Positions 26,170 through 34,837 of a stretch of 64,000 nucleotides of DNA are shown in pieces. The position numbers and the translations under genes were made by a program. Where the stretch lies: the NCBI RefSeq assembly GCF_020731415.2, contig NZ_CP088275.1:248001-312000 (forward strand). Direction: 5' to 3'. Every line of letters starts with the position of its first letter. Within the stretch, counting starts at the first letter, position 1. Below the pieces are notes generated by a model, which saw nothing but the letters and a program-made list of their open reading frames with translations, had not been told where the DNA came from and did no database searches. This DNA comes from Phyllobacterium sp. T1293 (GTDB taxonomy: Bacteria; Pseudomonadota; Alphaproteobacteria; Rhizobiales; Rhizobiaceae).

Positions 26170-27327
26170 ATGAACTATGTCAGGCAAGCCATAGCCAGCC
26201 TTACCATTTTCGGGACGACAAGCCTAAGGGAACTCCGGTCACTGGCAAAGCCCGGACCACGGATGGTCGATGAATTTGAGTGCGTTGTATCCGTTCTCCT
26301 CGCCATCATCTTCGCGCATATTCTGGGCGCACAGAATGTCGGCTGGGCTGCCTTCAGCGGCTACATGGTTATGCGGTCCCATGTATCGGAAAGTCTCACC
26401 AGAGGGATTTTGCGGATCATCGGAACGTCAGCAGGCGCAGGTGCGGCTCTGGGTTTGGCACCTTTCGTTATCACCAATTCATTACTTTTAAGCCTGTCCC
26501 TTATCATTTTTGGTGGGGTCACGCTCTACTTCGCGCTTGTTGGAAAACGCAGCTACGCCTGGCTGTTTACAGGCCTGACATTCTGCATGGTGCTGATTGA
26601 TGGCATGAAGCACCCATCAGAGTCAGTTTTACCCTTTGCCCAATCGCGTCTTGTCGAAATCCTTGCGGGAACCCTCGCCTGTATTCTTGTCAGTGCCGTC
26701 TCGACCTTCACAATCAGGCGCAGATTACCACGGCAATCAAAGGAAACACCCGTTCAGGCGGCCATAAGGCACTCCGTCGTCTGGCATAAGGGCGCAGCAA
26801 AGCATTCCGTGCAAGCGGCAATCGCTCTCGGGCTCATTCCATGGATATGGGTATGGACCGGGATCACTTCACTGAGCCAGTCGAGCATCACAATCATGGC
26901 CGTGATGATGATCCCCGTGACCAGCCTATCAACCAGTGTGCTGAACCCGATCACATCGCGGCTGATCCTGCGATTCATCGGTTGCAGCGTGGGTGGGTTG
27001 ATCGCCACCGCAATTCTGCTGAGCAGTCATCAGTCACCCATTCTCATGACAATAGGTGTCTGTATCGGTGTTCTTGTCGGGCGGCATATCGAAAATAGCA
27101 ACTCGTCGATCAGCTATATCGGCACGCAATTTGTTCTGGCTTTTCTTGTTGTGCTTGTGCCTGATACCTATACCAATGCGGCGCTGGAGCCCGGCATGGA
27201 GCGCCTTGCTGGTATCTTGTTTGGTGTGGTTATTCTCGAGCCGGTTTTGCTCGCCTCCCACTATCTGTTTCGCGATCACCCAGGGAATGACGGCATAGAG
27301 ATGAAGCAGCCATCATCAAACGAGTAA
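26170..27327 (+). CDS. FUSC-family inner-membrane protein
   Basis: This 385-residue protein has two blocks of hydrophobic helices (about 40-175 and 220-375) separated by a short polar loop (RRRLPRQSKETPVQAAIRH), the duplicated layout of the FUSC/aromatic-acid-exporter/fusaric-acid-resistance group. Such proteins export aromatic acids or toxic weak acids with partner subunits. No partner membrane-fusion or outer-membrane gene is adjacent. The ATG at 26170 has only a weak upstream signal. It is divergent from the MerA/RclA-like gene across 182 bp in which I see no clear operator. Export role is inferred from family only. Confidence 0.8.
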   Translation: MNYVRQAIASLTIFGTTSLRELRSLAKPGPRMVDEFECVVSVLLAIIFAHILGAQNVGWAAFSGYMVMRSHVSESLTRGILRIIGTSAGAGAALGLAPFVITNSLLLSLSLIIFGGVTLYFALVGKRSYAWLFTGLTFCMVLIDGMKHPSESVLPFAQSRLVEILAGTLACILVSAVSTFTIRRRLPRQSKETPVQAAIRHSVVWHKGAAKHSVQAAIALGLIPWIWVWTGITSLSQSSITIMAVMMIPVTSLSTSVLNPITSRLILRFIGCSVGGLIATAILLSSHQSPILMTIGVCIGVLVGRHIENSNSSISYIGTQFVLAFLVVLVPDTYTNAALEPGMERLAGILFGVVILEPVLLASHYLFRDHPGNDGIEMKQPSSNE

Positions 27328-27363
27328 GCCACATTCTTGCGCAAAACTTTACGCGCGACAATT

Positions 27364-27387
27364 TTTATATTGACATAGCAATATAAA
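27364..27387. promoter_or_regulatory. Inverted repeat over a -35 box, upstream of second Rbs-like transporter
   Basis: Arms TTTATATTG and CAATATAAA are perfect complements around ACATAG. A TTGACA hexamer at 27370-27375 lies within it. It is 149 bp upstream of the sugar-binding protein start at 27536 and is a likely operator for a repressor not adjacent upstream, possibly the XRE protein at the far end of the operon. Confidence 0.55.
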
Positions 27388-27535
27388 TTGCACATCCATG
27401 CGGTGGACGAAGGTGGGAGGAGCATGGCCATCGCCAATGGACTTGAGCACGGCAAACAGGCTGTGCAGTGTCCGGCAATATTGCGCCAATGCCCAACCGC
27501 CGGATTTCGAGAAAACAACTGTTCTGGAGGGAACA

Positions 27536-28435
27536 ATGATCCGCACCCATTTTACCAAACTGCTTCTTGCCGGCGCAGTAGCGCTCATGGCTACAGGTGC
27601 CTATGCTGAAGGCATCGGCGCTTCCCTGCTCACACAGCAGCATCCATTCTACATCTCGCTTGCTTCCGCCATGACCGCAGAAGCCAAGGCGGAAAACGTG
27701 CCGCTTGAAATTGCGATTGCCAATCAGGATCTGAACAAGCAGCTCGCCGATGTGGAAGATTTCATCACCAAGGGCGTCAGTGTCATCATCATTTCCCCTG
27801 TAGATAGCACGGGCGTAAAATCCGCCATCACCAAGGCGCAGAAGGCGGGCATCAAGGTCATCACCGTGGACGTTCCTGCCAAGGGCGTTGAAGTGACTTC
27901 GCATGTCGGCACGGACAATTACACCGGCGGCGTCAAGGCGGGCGAGTTGATGGCCAAGCAGATCGGCGACAAGGGCAATGTTGCGGTTATCGACTACCCG
28001 ACGGTGCAATCCGTCGTGGATCGCGTCGAAGGCTTCAAGAAGGCAATTGCTGCACATCCGGATATCAAGATCGTCTCCATCCAGACCGGCATTACCCGGC
28101 CGGAGGCGCTAGCCGCTGCCCAGAATATCCTGCAGGCAAATCCTGATGTGGTCGGCATTTTCGGCTTTGGCGATGACGCGGCTCTCGCGGCGGCTTCCGC
28201 TGTGAAATCGGCAAAGCTTCAGGAGCAGGTCAAGGTCATTGGTTTTGACGGCATGGAAGAAGCCCGTAATGCGGTGAAGAACGACCCTGTTATGGTTGGC
28301 GTTATTGCGCAGTATCCGGACCAGATGGGCAAAGTCGCGGTCGAGACCGCGGGCAAGGTCATCAAGGGCGAGACCGTTGAAGCCAAGCAGCCAATCGTTC
28401 CTGGTGTCGTCACCAAGGCGGGCGAAGAAAAGTAA
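27536..28435 (+). CDS. Sugar-binding protein of second Rbs-like ABC transporter
   Basis: This 299-residue periplasmic ribose-binding-family protein has a Sec signal peptide (FTKLLLAGAVALMATGAYA, cleavage at about 24). The mature start GIGASLLTQQHPFYISLA, the middle VIIISPVDSTGVKSAI and the C-terminal VKVIGFDGMEEARNAV are typical. The ATG at 27536 follows TGGAGGGAACA; the longer open frame from 27398 is not translated by any visible signal. It starts an operon with a two-domain ATPase and a permease. Ligand is probably a monosaccharide, polyol or inositol-like compound. Confidence 0.92.
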   Translation: MIRTHFTKLLLAGAVALMATGAYAEGIGASLLTQQHPFYISLASAMTAEAKAENVPLEIAIANQDLNKQLADVEDFITKGVSVIIISPVDSTGVKSAITKAQKAGIKVITVDVPAKGVEVTSHVGTDNYTGGVKAGELMAKQIGDKGNVAVIDYPTVQSVVDRVEGFKKAIAAHPDIKIVSIQTGITRPEALAAAQNILQANPDVVGIFGFGDDAALAAASAVKSAKLQEQVKVIGFDGMEEARNAVKNDPVMVGVIAQYPDQMGKVAVETAGKVIKGETVEAKQPIVPGVVTKAGEEK

Positions 28436-28526
28436 CCTCGCAAAGGTCTCTACTCACTCATGCCACCCGCGCGAATACATCTTTGCGGGTGGCCGTATGG
28501 AAAGACCTCCGGTAGGATTGTCGTTC

Positions 28527-30041
28527 ATGATCGCTTCGCCCAATGCCCCCGTGCTTGAAATCAAGGATGTTGCCAAGACTTTTGGTCCGGTGACAGCGCT
28601 CAAGCGCATGAACCTTTCCGTCCGGAGCGGACGGGTTCACACGCTGCTTGGTGAGAATGGCGCGGGCAAATCCACGCTGATGAAAATTCTTGTTGGTCTG
28701 TTCCAGCCAACTTCGGGGTCGATCACCCTGCATGGCAAACCCTATGCACCGAAAAACCCCATCGAGGCAAAAGCGCTGGGGTTGAGCATCGTGTTTCAGG
28801 AACTTAGCCTCTGCCGCAATCTGTCAGTTGCCGAGAATATTCTGGCGACGCATGAGCCCAATAGTTTTGGCTTCATCAATGAGCGTGATCTCAATGCACA
28901 AGCGGCGCAGATTGTTCAGGAGCTTGGCCTGCCGGACAATGTGAGGACCAAAGTGGGCGACCTTTCCATTGCCCAGCGTCAGCTCGTTGAAATTGCAAAG
29001 GGGCTTAGCCGTCCCGCCGATGTGGTCATCCTTGACGAACCGACATCCTCACTCTCGGACAGCGAAGCGGAAATCCTTTTCACCATTATCGAACGGCTGA
29101 AAGCCAAGGGTACCGCGATCATCTATATTTCCCACCGCATGGAAGAAATCATGCGGATTTCCGATGATATTACAGTGATCCGCGATGGTTCCTTTGTGGC
29201 AACGACAGAAAAGCAGAACACGAGCATTGAGGGCCTGATCGCCCTGATGGTCGGACGCGAGATGAAGGATATCTATCCGCCGCGTCTGGTCGAGCGTCCC
29301 TCGTCTGCGATCGCGCCTGTCCTTGCGGTTGAGAATCTCTCGGAAGCAGGCAGGTTTGAGAATGTTTCGCTCGATGTCCGCCCCGGCGAAGTTGTTGGCC
29401 TGTTCGGCCTGATCGGTTCCGGGCGTTCCGATGTGATGAAGGCACTCTTCGGTTTCGGGCAACCGACCGGCACCATTCGCCTTAATGGTAATCCGGTGCA
29501 TCTGCGCTCCCCCGCCGATGCCATCCGGCACGGCATTGCCTTCGTGACCGAAAACCGCAAGGAAGAAGGCCTCGTGCTGCAGCATAGTGTCGAGCGCAAC
29601 ATCAACATGGTTGCGCTGGGTCAACTCGCCGGACAGTTCGGCTTCACCCGCCCTGCCCGTGAACGCGCCGCAGCGAAGACGGAAATCCTGCGTCTTGCCA
29701 TCAAGACCGCATCGATGGAAACGCCCGCCGGGTCGCTCAGTGGTGGCAACCAGCAGAAAATCGTTATCGCCAAATGGCTGCAGACCCAACCCAGAATACT
29801 GATCCTTGACGAGCCGACGCGCGGTGTCGACGTCGGTGCCAAGTTCGAGATCTACCGCATTATCCGCGAGCTTGCCGCCGCTGGCACCGCCATCCTGATG
29901 GTATCCTCAGAATTGCCCGAAGTGCTCGGTCTCAGCGACCGGCTCGTCATCATGCACAACAAGCGCGTGGCAAAAATGCTGGACGCGCAGGGCCTCAGCC
30001 CGGAAACCGTTATGACCTACGCAGCAGGAATACACCAATGA
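28527..30041 (+). CDS. Second Rbs-like sugar ABC transporter ATPase, two-domain
   Basis: This protein of about 504 residues has two ABC domains: the first with GENGAGKST at about 41-49 and VVILDEPTSSLSDSE, the second with GLIGSGRSD, LSGGNQQKIVIAKWL and ILILDEPTRGVDVG. The start is ambiguous: ATG 28527 gives the family's usual opening, while an ATG at 28497 would add ten residues; the frame further upstream overlaps the binding-protein gene and is not coding. It ends in a 4-bp ATGA overlap with the permease gene. Confidence 0.94.
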   Translation: MIASPNAPVLEIKDVAKTFGPVTALKRMNLSVRSGRVHTLLGENGAGKSTLMKILVGLFQPTSGSITLHGKPYAPKNPIEAKALGLSIVFQELSLCRNLSVAENILATHEPNSFGFINERDLNAQAAQIVQELGLPDNVRTKVGDLSIAQRQLVEIAKGLSRPADVVILDEPTSSLSDSEAEILFTIIERLKAKGTAIIYISHRMEEIMRISDDITVIRDGSFVATTEKQNTSIEGLIALMVGREMKDIYPPRLVERPSSAIAPVLAVENLSEAGRFENVSLDVRPGEVVGLFGLIGSGRSDVMKALFGFGQPTGTIRLNGNPVHLRSPADAIRHGIAFVTENRKEEGLVLQHSVERNINMVALGQLAGQFGFTRPARERAAAKTEILRLAIKTASMETPAGSLSGGNQQKIVIAKWLQTQPRILILDEPTRGVDVGAKFEIYRIIRELAAAGTAILMVSSELPEVLGLSDRLVIMHNKRVAKMLDAQGLSPETVMTYAAGIHQ

Positions 30042-31006
30042 CCAATTCTACCGAGACGAAGCAGGCGCTTCTGGCTTCCCCCCTCATCCGGCAATATGGT
30101 GGCATTGTCATCTCGCTGATCATCCTGTGCCTGGTCTTTTCAACGATCAGCCCTCGCTTCCTTGCCTTCAACAATTTCATGAACATTATGCAGCAAGTAG
30201 CTGTAATTGCCGTTGCTGCCTATGGCATGACCTATGTGATCCTGCTTGGCGATATTGACCTCTCCGTCGGCTCGATCATTGCGGTGGCGGGCATGGTCGC
30301 TGCGCAAGCCTTTTCCATGGGTTTTGGTTTTGTCCCAACAGTGTTCATAACGCTTGCGGCTGGTGCAATCATGGGCGGGCTCAACGGTGTTCTCTCGGCT
30401 AAACTCATGCTGCCTTCGTTCATCGTCACGGTTGCGACTATGGGTATCTATCGCGGAGCCGTCAGCCTGCCGACCAATGGCGCACCGGCTTCCATCGACA
30501 ATGAAACATGGCTGGCCATCGGCAGCGAAAGCTGGCTTGGCTTGCCCATTATCATCTGGATTGTCATTGCGCTCTTCGCGATCAATCACATTGTCCTGTC
30601 CCGCACGATTTTTGGCCGCCGCGCCTATCTCGCCGGTGGCAATCGCGAGGCTGCAATCTATTCGGGCATTCGTGTTGACCGTTTGAAGATCATCATTTTC
30701 ATGATCTCCGGCGTGATGGCGGCAATCAGCGGCATCCTGCTGTCGTCACGGCTTTCCTCGGCGCAGACGAATGCTGGCATGGGCTATGAGCTGGATGCCA
30801 TTGCCGCCGTTGTGCTTGGCGGCACCAGTCTTGCCGGTGGTGTGGGTACAATGGTCGGCACCATCCTTGGCGCGCTGATTATCGGCGTTATCAACAACGG
30901 CATGAATATGCTGGCCGTTCCGTATTTCTACCAGCTCATCTTCAAGGGTATCGTTATTCTCTTTGCTGTCTGGCTCGATGTGCGCAGCAAGTCGATGCGC
31001 ACTTAA
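30038..31006 (+). CDS. Second Rbs-like sugar ABC transporter permease
   Basis: This 322-residue RbsC-family permease has multiple membrane segments, GDIDLSVGSIIAVAG near residues 71-85 and AIAAVVLGGTSLAGGVG near 256-272. It is coupled to the ATPase by a 4-bp overlap. Its stop overlaps the convergent XRE regulator by 4 bp, so no terminator fits between the two. Confidence 0.94.
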   Translation: MTNSTETKQALLASPLIRQYGGIVISLIILCLVFSTISPRFLAFNNFMNIMQQVAVIAVAAYGMTYVILLGDIDLSVGSIIAVAGMVAAQAFSMGFGFVPTVFITLAAGAIMGGLNGVLSAKLMLPSFIVTVATMGIYRGAVSLPTNGAPASIDNETWLAIGSESWLGLPIIIWIVIALFAINHIVLSRTIFGRRAYLAGGNREAAIYSGIRVDRLKIIIFMISGVMAAISGILLSSRLSSAQTNAGMGYELDAIAAVVLGGTSLAGGVGTMVGTILGALIIGVINNGMNMLAVPYFYQLIFKGIVILFAVWLDVRSKSMRT

Positions 31007-31782
31007 TCGACTACAGTTGGTCCGGGGAGGAACACGGCAAAGGGTTCCTCTACGGTGCGCTTGAGATAAGCGAGATAGGATGCATAGCTGGCGTGATCAG
31101 AGGCGATACGTCCGAACTGTGCATCCGGTGCCGACCCCATCGGAATGAGGACAATGGGCGCTGAAACCGGCGTCAGTTGCGCACCGCGCCCGGCCTGCAA
31201 TGTGGTAAGGATGCCATACATCTCCCCCGTGATGGACGGACGCGAGATGATGATCAGGCGATGCTGACCTGATGTATTGGTCGCAAGGTAGATATGACCG
31301 GAGAGGTTTGGAATGGCCACTGTACCCTGCTGGGTGAAGGCGGCATCCAGCCGTTCCTTTTCAATGAAACGCAGATTGGACGCGGCGTCACTCCAGCCGA
31401 TTTCGGTGCAATAGGCAAAGATGGCTTTCGGATCACCGAAAGAGGGGCGCAAGGTCAGATAACGGCCCTCAATCCACCCGACGGCGGCGCGGGAATAGGC
31501 ACCAAAATCCTCACTGGCGTGGCCATGACTTGGCAGCGGCGGGTTATCATGACCGTCAGCCCCGCGCAGACGCATGCCAAGCGCCTCTTCAAGCCTGATC
31601 GTTGTTGCCAGTGTGAATGGGCGGTGGCCTGACAGAGCCTTCTCCAACGTGGAAAGGCTGATTTTCGCCTGATCAGCCAGATATTGCCGCGAAATCCGCC
31701 GCCGCGCCATTTCCTCACGGATTTTCGTGGCGACCGTATCGTTCTGACGTTCCGATAACTGGCTGTCTATATCCCCGGCCAT
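31003..31782 (-). CDS. XRE-family regulator with C-terminal sensor-like domain
   Basis: This 259-residue protein has a Cro/CI-type helix-turn-helix at about 17-72 (KIREEMARRRISRQYLADQ, then KISLSTLEKALSG) followed by a domain of about 170 residues (GWIEGRYLTLRPSFGDP onward) that I do not recognise; it may bind a small molecule. It is convergent with the second Rbs-like transporter and its start faces the sortase pair across 179 bp. Either system could be its target. The 4-bp tail overlap with the permease suggests a stable link with the transporter. Confidence 0.82.
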   Translation of the reverse strand: MAGDIDSQLSERQNDTVATKIREEMARRRISRQYLADQAKISLSTLEKALSGHRPFTLATTIRLEEALGMRLRGADGHDNPPLPSHGHASEDFGAYSRAAVGWIEGRYLTLRPSFGDPKAIFAYCTEIGWSDAASNLRFIEKERLDAAFTQQGTVAIPNLSGHIYLATNTSGQHRLIIISRPSITGEMYGILTTLQAGRGAQLTPVSAPIVLIPMGSAPDAQFGRIASDHASYASYLAYLKRTVEEPFAVFLPGPTVVD

Positions 31783-31920
31783 GATGCCCCTGCTTTCCCA
31801 ATCACGTACATTTCTTCACATATCCACACAAGTCCATCAGGAGCAAGACATGATGTGACGCAGCCGTGCGGAACATTCCCGAAGCTTACGCTGGCGCCGA
31901 AAAGGCCCATGTATGAAATG

Positions 31921-31960
31921 GGGAAAGCTTCCCGATGGGAGCACCAACAGGAGCTTTCCC
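31921..31960 (+). promoter_or_regulatory. RNA hairpin covering the ribosome binding site of the sortase substrate
   Basis: GGGAAAGCT (31921-31929) is perfectly complementary to AGCTTTCCC (31952-31960), with a 22-nt loop. The ribosome binding site AGGAG at 31949-31953 meets the 3' arm, and the start codon at 31962 lies two bases after it. A competing small hairpin GGGAA/TTCCC (31921-31933) would leave the site free. Translation control through these alternatives is inference. Confidence 0.5.
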
Positions 31961-31961
31961 G

Positions 31962-34220
31962 ATGAAAACCGTATCCCTCTCACCTTCCCCGCAACCCCTG
32001 CCAAGCTGGCTGCGCTACACCTGCCAGGCCGTCTGGCTCATCAACATTGTTGTCTTGCCGCTCGTGGCGCTTCTGGCTGTCTTGCTTGCCGGGCCAGCCC
32101 GCGCCGAAACAGCCCAATCTCCCCTTGTCACCATGGATGAGGTCAAATCCGGTACGCTGCTGCTGAAGAGTTCCGAAGCTGGCCGCTATATCGAGGCCCC
32201 GCGCGTTGCCACCGATGTTGATATCATCGTCAGCGGCCCGACTGCGCGCGCCCGTATCACTCAGATTTTCACCAACCCTTCCAATGGCTGGGTGGAGGCT
32301 GTTTATGCCTATCCCCTGCCGGAAGAAAGCGCCGTCCATGCCCTTAAAATGGTCGTCGGCAAGCGTGTGATCATTGGCGATATCAAAGAGAAAAAGGAAG
32401 CCAAGGCAATTTACGAAACGGCTAAGGCTGCAGGCCAGAAAGCCAGCCTTGTTGAGCAGGAGCGCCCCAACCTCTTCACCAACTCCGTCGCCAATATCGG
32501 TCCGCATGAGCAGGTTGTGGTTCAGATCGACTATCAGGAACCCGTCCGCCTCTCCGGCGATGAATTCTCCCTGCGCGTGCCGCTTGTCGTAGCGCCTCGC
32601 TACAATCCAAATCCGATAACACAAACTGCCGACCTTGCCGCCGATGGTTCCGGCTGGGGCACAACAGCCGATCCGGTTCCCGATCGTGATAAAATCACCC
32701 CGTCCGTACTTGATCCCCGTATCAATGCACCAGTCAACCCTGTTACGATCAAGGTTCGCTTGCAGGCCGGTTTTGCCTTGGGTGAAGTCAAAAGTCCCCA
32801 CCATTCCATCAGAACAGAAGCCGTTGACGCACAGACGCAGATCGTTGCGCTGACCGGTGAAAACCATGCGGATCGCGACTTTGAACTGACATGGAAGCCA
32901 CAAAATTCCAAAGCCCCTGCTGTTGGCCTGTTTCGCGAAACCATAGGCAAGAACGATTATGCTCTCGCCTATGTCACACCGCCTGTTGTCGAGCAGAAGC
33001 AGGAAGAACGTCCCCGTGAGATCGTCTTTGTCATCGATAACTCAGGCTCGATGGGTGGCACATCCATGGATCAGGCCAAGGCCAGCCTTGATTATGCCTT
33101 GAGCCGTCTGAAACCAGCCGACCGATTCAACGTCATCCGGTTTGACGACACCATGACCGCGCTGTTTCAGGATACAGTCACTGCCAACCGCGATAACGTC
33201 TCCATTGCCCGCGAATTTGTCGGCGATCTCGAAGCATCCGGCGGCACTGAAATGCTCGCACCGCTCGAAGCAGCGTTGAATGACAAACGCCCCAATGATC
33301 AGGCTTTTATTCGCCAGATCGTATTCCTGACCGACGGCGCGATCGGTAATGAACAACAGTTGCTTGATACGATTGCAGCCAAGCTTGGCCGTTCGCGGGT
33401 CTTCATGGTCGGCATCGGTTCTGCACCCAACAATTACCTGATGAACCGCGCCGCCGAACTTGGCCGTGGCACCTTCACTTCCATCGGCTCGACCGATCAG
33501 GTGGATGAGCGTATGCGCAATCTGTTCGCCAAGCTGGAAAGCCCTGTGATCACCAACCTCGTTGCAACGTTCTCTGCTGGCAATGCGGACGTAACGCCAG
33601 CCATTCTACCCGATCTTTATCGCGGCGAGCCTCTGGTTATTGCTGCCAAGCTTGGTTCGTTGTCTGGTACGCTGACAATCAAGGGCATGATCGGCAAACA
33701 GCCATGGGAAGTTACCCTGCCAGTTGCCAAGGCTGCCGATGGTGAAGGCCTGTCAAAACTCTGGGCACGCCGCAAGATTTCCGATGCGGAAGTGGAAAGC
33801 ACACTTGGCAAAATCAGCCGCGAAGAAGCCGATAAGCGCATCCTCAAACTCGCCCTTGAAAACAGCCTCGTTTCGCGCCTGACAAGTCTGGTTGCCGTCG
33901 ACAAGACTGTAACCCGCTCACAGGATAAGCCGTTGACCCGTGCCGATGTTCCACTCAACCTGCCTGCAGGCTGGGATTTCGACAAGGTGTTTGGTGAGCA
34001 GACCACGCGCAGGGCCGCTCTTGAGAGCGACACGAATATCCAGTTGGCCAAGCTGGTTCAGGGTAACAAGCCGGTAGCCAAACAGGCACCTGCCGACGAA
34101 CTCCCTCTGCCACAGACAGCAACCGATGCGGAACTGCGCATGATCGCTGGCCTGATGCTGTTGCTCGCAAGCGCCGGGCTGTTCTTCTTCACACGCAAGA
34201 CAACCGGGAAAGCATCATGA
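31962..34220 (+). CDS. VIT/von Willebrand A protein with LPQTA sortase signal
   Basis: This 752-residue exported protein has an N-terminal signal (hydrophobic residues 24-44, cleavage after ARA near 48), a vault inter-alpha-trypsin domain at about 60-190, and a vWA domain at about 350-530 with the metal-site motif DNSGS at 359-363. The C-terminus is a sortase sorting signal: LPQTA at 716-720, a membrane segment at about 724-743 and a basic tail (RKTTGKAS). It matches the described family of proteobacterial sortase targets encoded next to a dedicated sortase. Its role may be adhesion or surface/periplasmic binding. The start at 31962 follows AGGAG. The sortase gene overlaps its end by 4 bp. 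Confidence 0.92.
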   Translation: MKTVSLSPSPQPLPSWLRYTCQAVWLINIVVLPLVALLAVLLAGPARAETAQSPLVTMDEVKSGTLLLKSSEAGRYIEAPRVATDVDIIVSGPTARARITQIFTNPSNGWVEAVYAYPLPEESAVHALKMVVGKRVIIGDIKEKKEAKAIYETAKAAGQKASLVEQERPNLFTNSVANIGPHEQVVVQIDYQEPVRLSGDEFSLRVPLVVAPRYNPNPITQTADLAADGSGWGTTADPVPDRDKITPSVLDPRINAPVNPVTIKVRLQAGFALGEVKSPHHSIRTEAVDAQTQIVALTGENHADRDFELTWKPQNSKAPAVGLFRETIGKNDYALAYVTPPVVEQKQEERPREIVFVIDNSGSMGGTSMDQAKASLDYALSRLKPADRFNVIRFDDTMTALFQDTVTANRDNVSIAREFVGDLEASGGTEMLAPLEAALNDKRPNDQAFIRQIVFLTDGAIGNEQQLLDTIAAKLGRSRVFMVGIGSAPNNYLMNRAAELGRGTFTSIGSTDQVDERMRNLFAKLESPVITNLVATFSAGNADVTPAILPDLYRGEPLVIAAKLGSLSGTLTIKGMIGKQPWEVTLPVAKAADGEGLSKLWARRKISDAEVESTLGKISREEADKRILKLALENSLVSRLTSLVAVDKTVTRSQDKPLTRADVPLNLPAGWDFDKVFGEQTTRRAALESDTNIQLAKLVQGNKPVAKQAPADELPLPQTATDAELRMIAGLMLLLASAGLFFFTRKTTGKAS

Positions 34221-34837
34221 GTGCGACCTTAACAGTCAATAATGGTTCAAAGCAGAAAGGCGGGGCGGTTATCCGCCCTGCCCTCCGGGCTGGAATGATT
34301 GCGATGGCTTTGTTTGGCTTTCTGTTGTTCAGCCAAGGGATCTGGATTCATGCGAAAGCCATTCTGGCGCAGGTGCTTCTTGATCGTGCCTTTACCCAGA
34401 GCATCGAGACCGGTCAGCCGGTAAAGCCCTGGTCATGGGCCGATACGTGGCCGGTTGCCCGTATTGAATTTCCGCGCATTGGTGAAACATCCATTGCCCT
34501 GCGTGGCGCAAGCGGGCAGGCATTGGCTTTTGGCCCCGGTCATGTGGATCGCAGTGCCGAGGCCGGTGAGAGCGGAACGGCTGTTTATGCAGCGCACCGC
34601 GACACGCATTTTGCCTTTCTGAAGAATGTGCAGATCGGAGATAAGATCAAAGTTACCCGGCGTGACGGCAAAGCCTTTTCCTATCAGGTCACGGAAACAT
34701 CTGTTGTGCGCTGGGATCAATCGGGCATTGATAGCAATGCCGCTGGCAAAAATCTGGTTCTCGCCACCTGCTGGCCGTTCAATGCCACGACCTCGGGTCC
34801 AATGCGCTATCTGGTAAAAGCACAGATCGTTGAGTGA
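34217..34837 (+). CDS. Class GN (Gram-negative) sortase
   Basis: This 206-residue transpeptidase has one N-terminal membrane segment (about 25-45) and a sortase domain with the triad His127 (YAAHRDTHF), Cys185 (LATCWPF) and Arg197 (GPMRYLV). It should cleave the upstream protein within LPQTA between Thr and Ala and join it to an amine acceptor, unknown in Gram-negative cells. The gene overlaps its substrate's gene by ATGA, so the pair is a self-contained module. Membrane topology places the active site in the periplasm. Confidence 0.94.
   Translation: MSATLTVNNGSKQKGGAVIRPALRAGMIAMALFGFLLFSQGIWIHAKAILAQVLLDRAFTQSIETGQPVKPWSWADTWPVARIEFPRIGETSIALRGASGQALAFGPGHVDRSAEAGESGTAVYAAHRDTHFAFLKNVQIGDKIKVTRRDGKAFSYQVTETSVVRWDQSGIDSNAAGKNLVLATCWPFNATTSGPMRYLVKAQIVE

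Noticed and set aside
27365..28057. Minus-strand open frame of 230 codons
   Set aside because: Antisense to the Rbs-like binding protein gene, whose signal peptide and domain motifs are clear.
31980..32903. Minus-strand open frame of 307 codons
   Set aside because: Antisense to the signal peptide and VIT region of the sortase substrate, which has clear domains.
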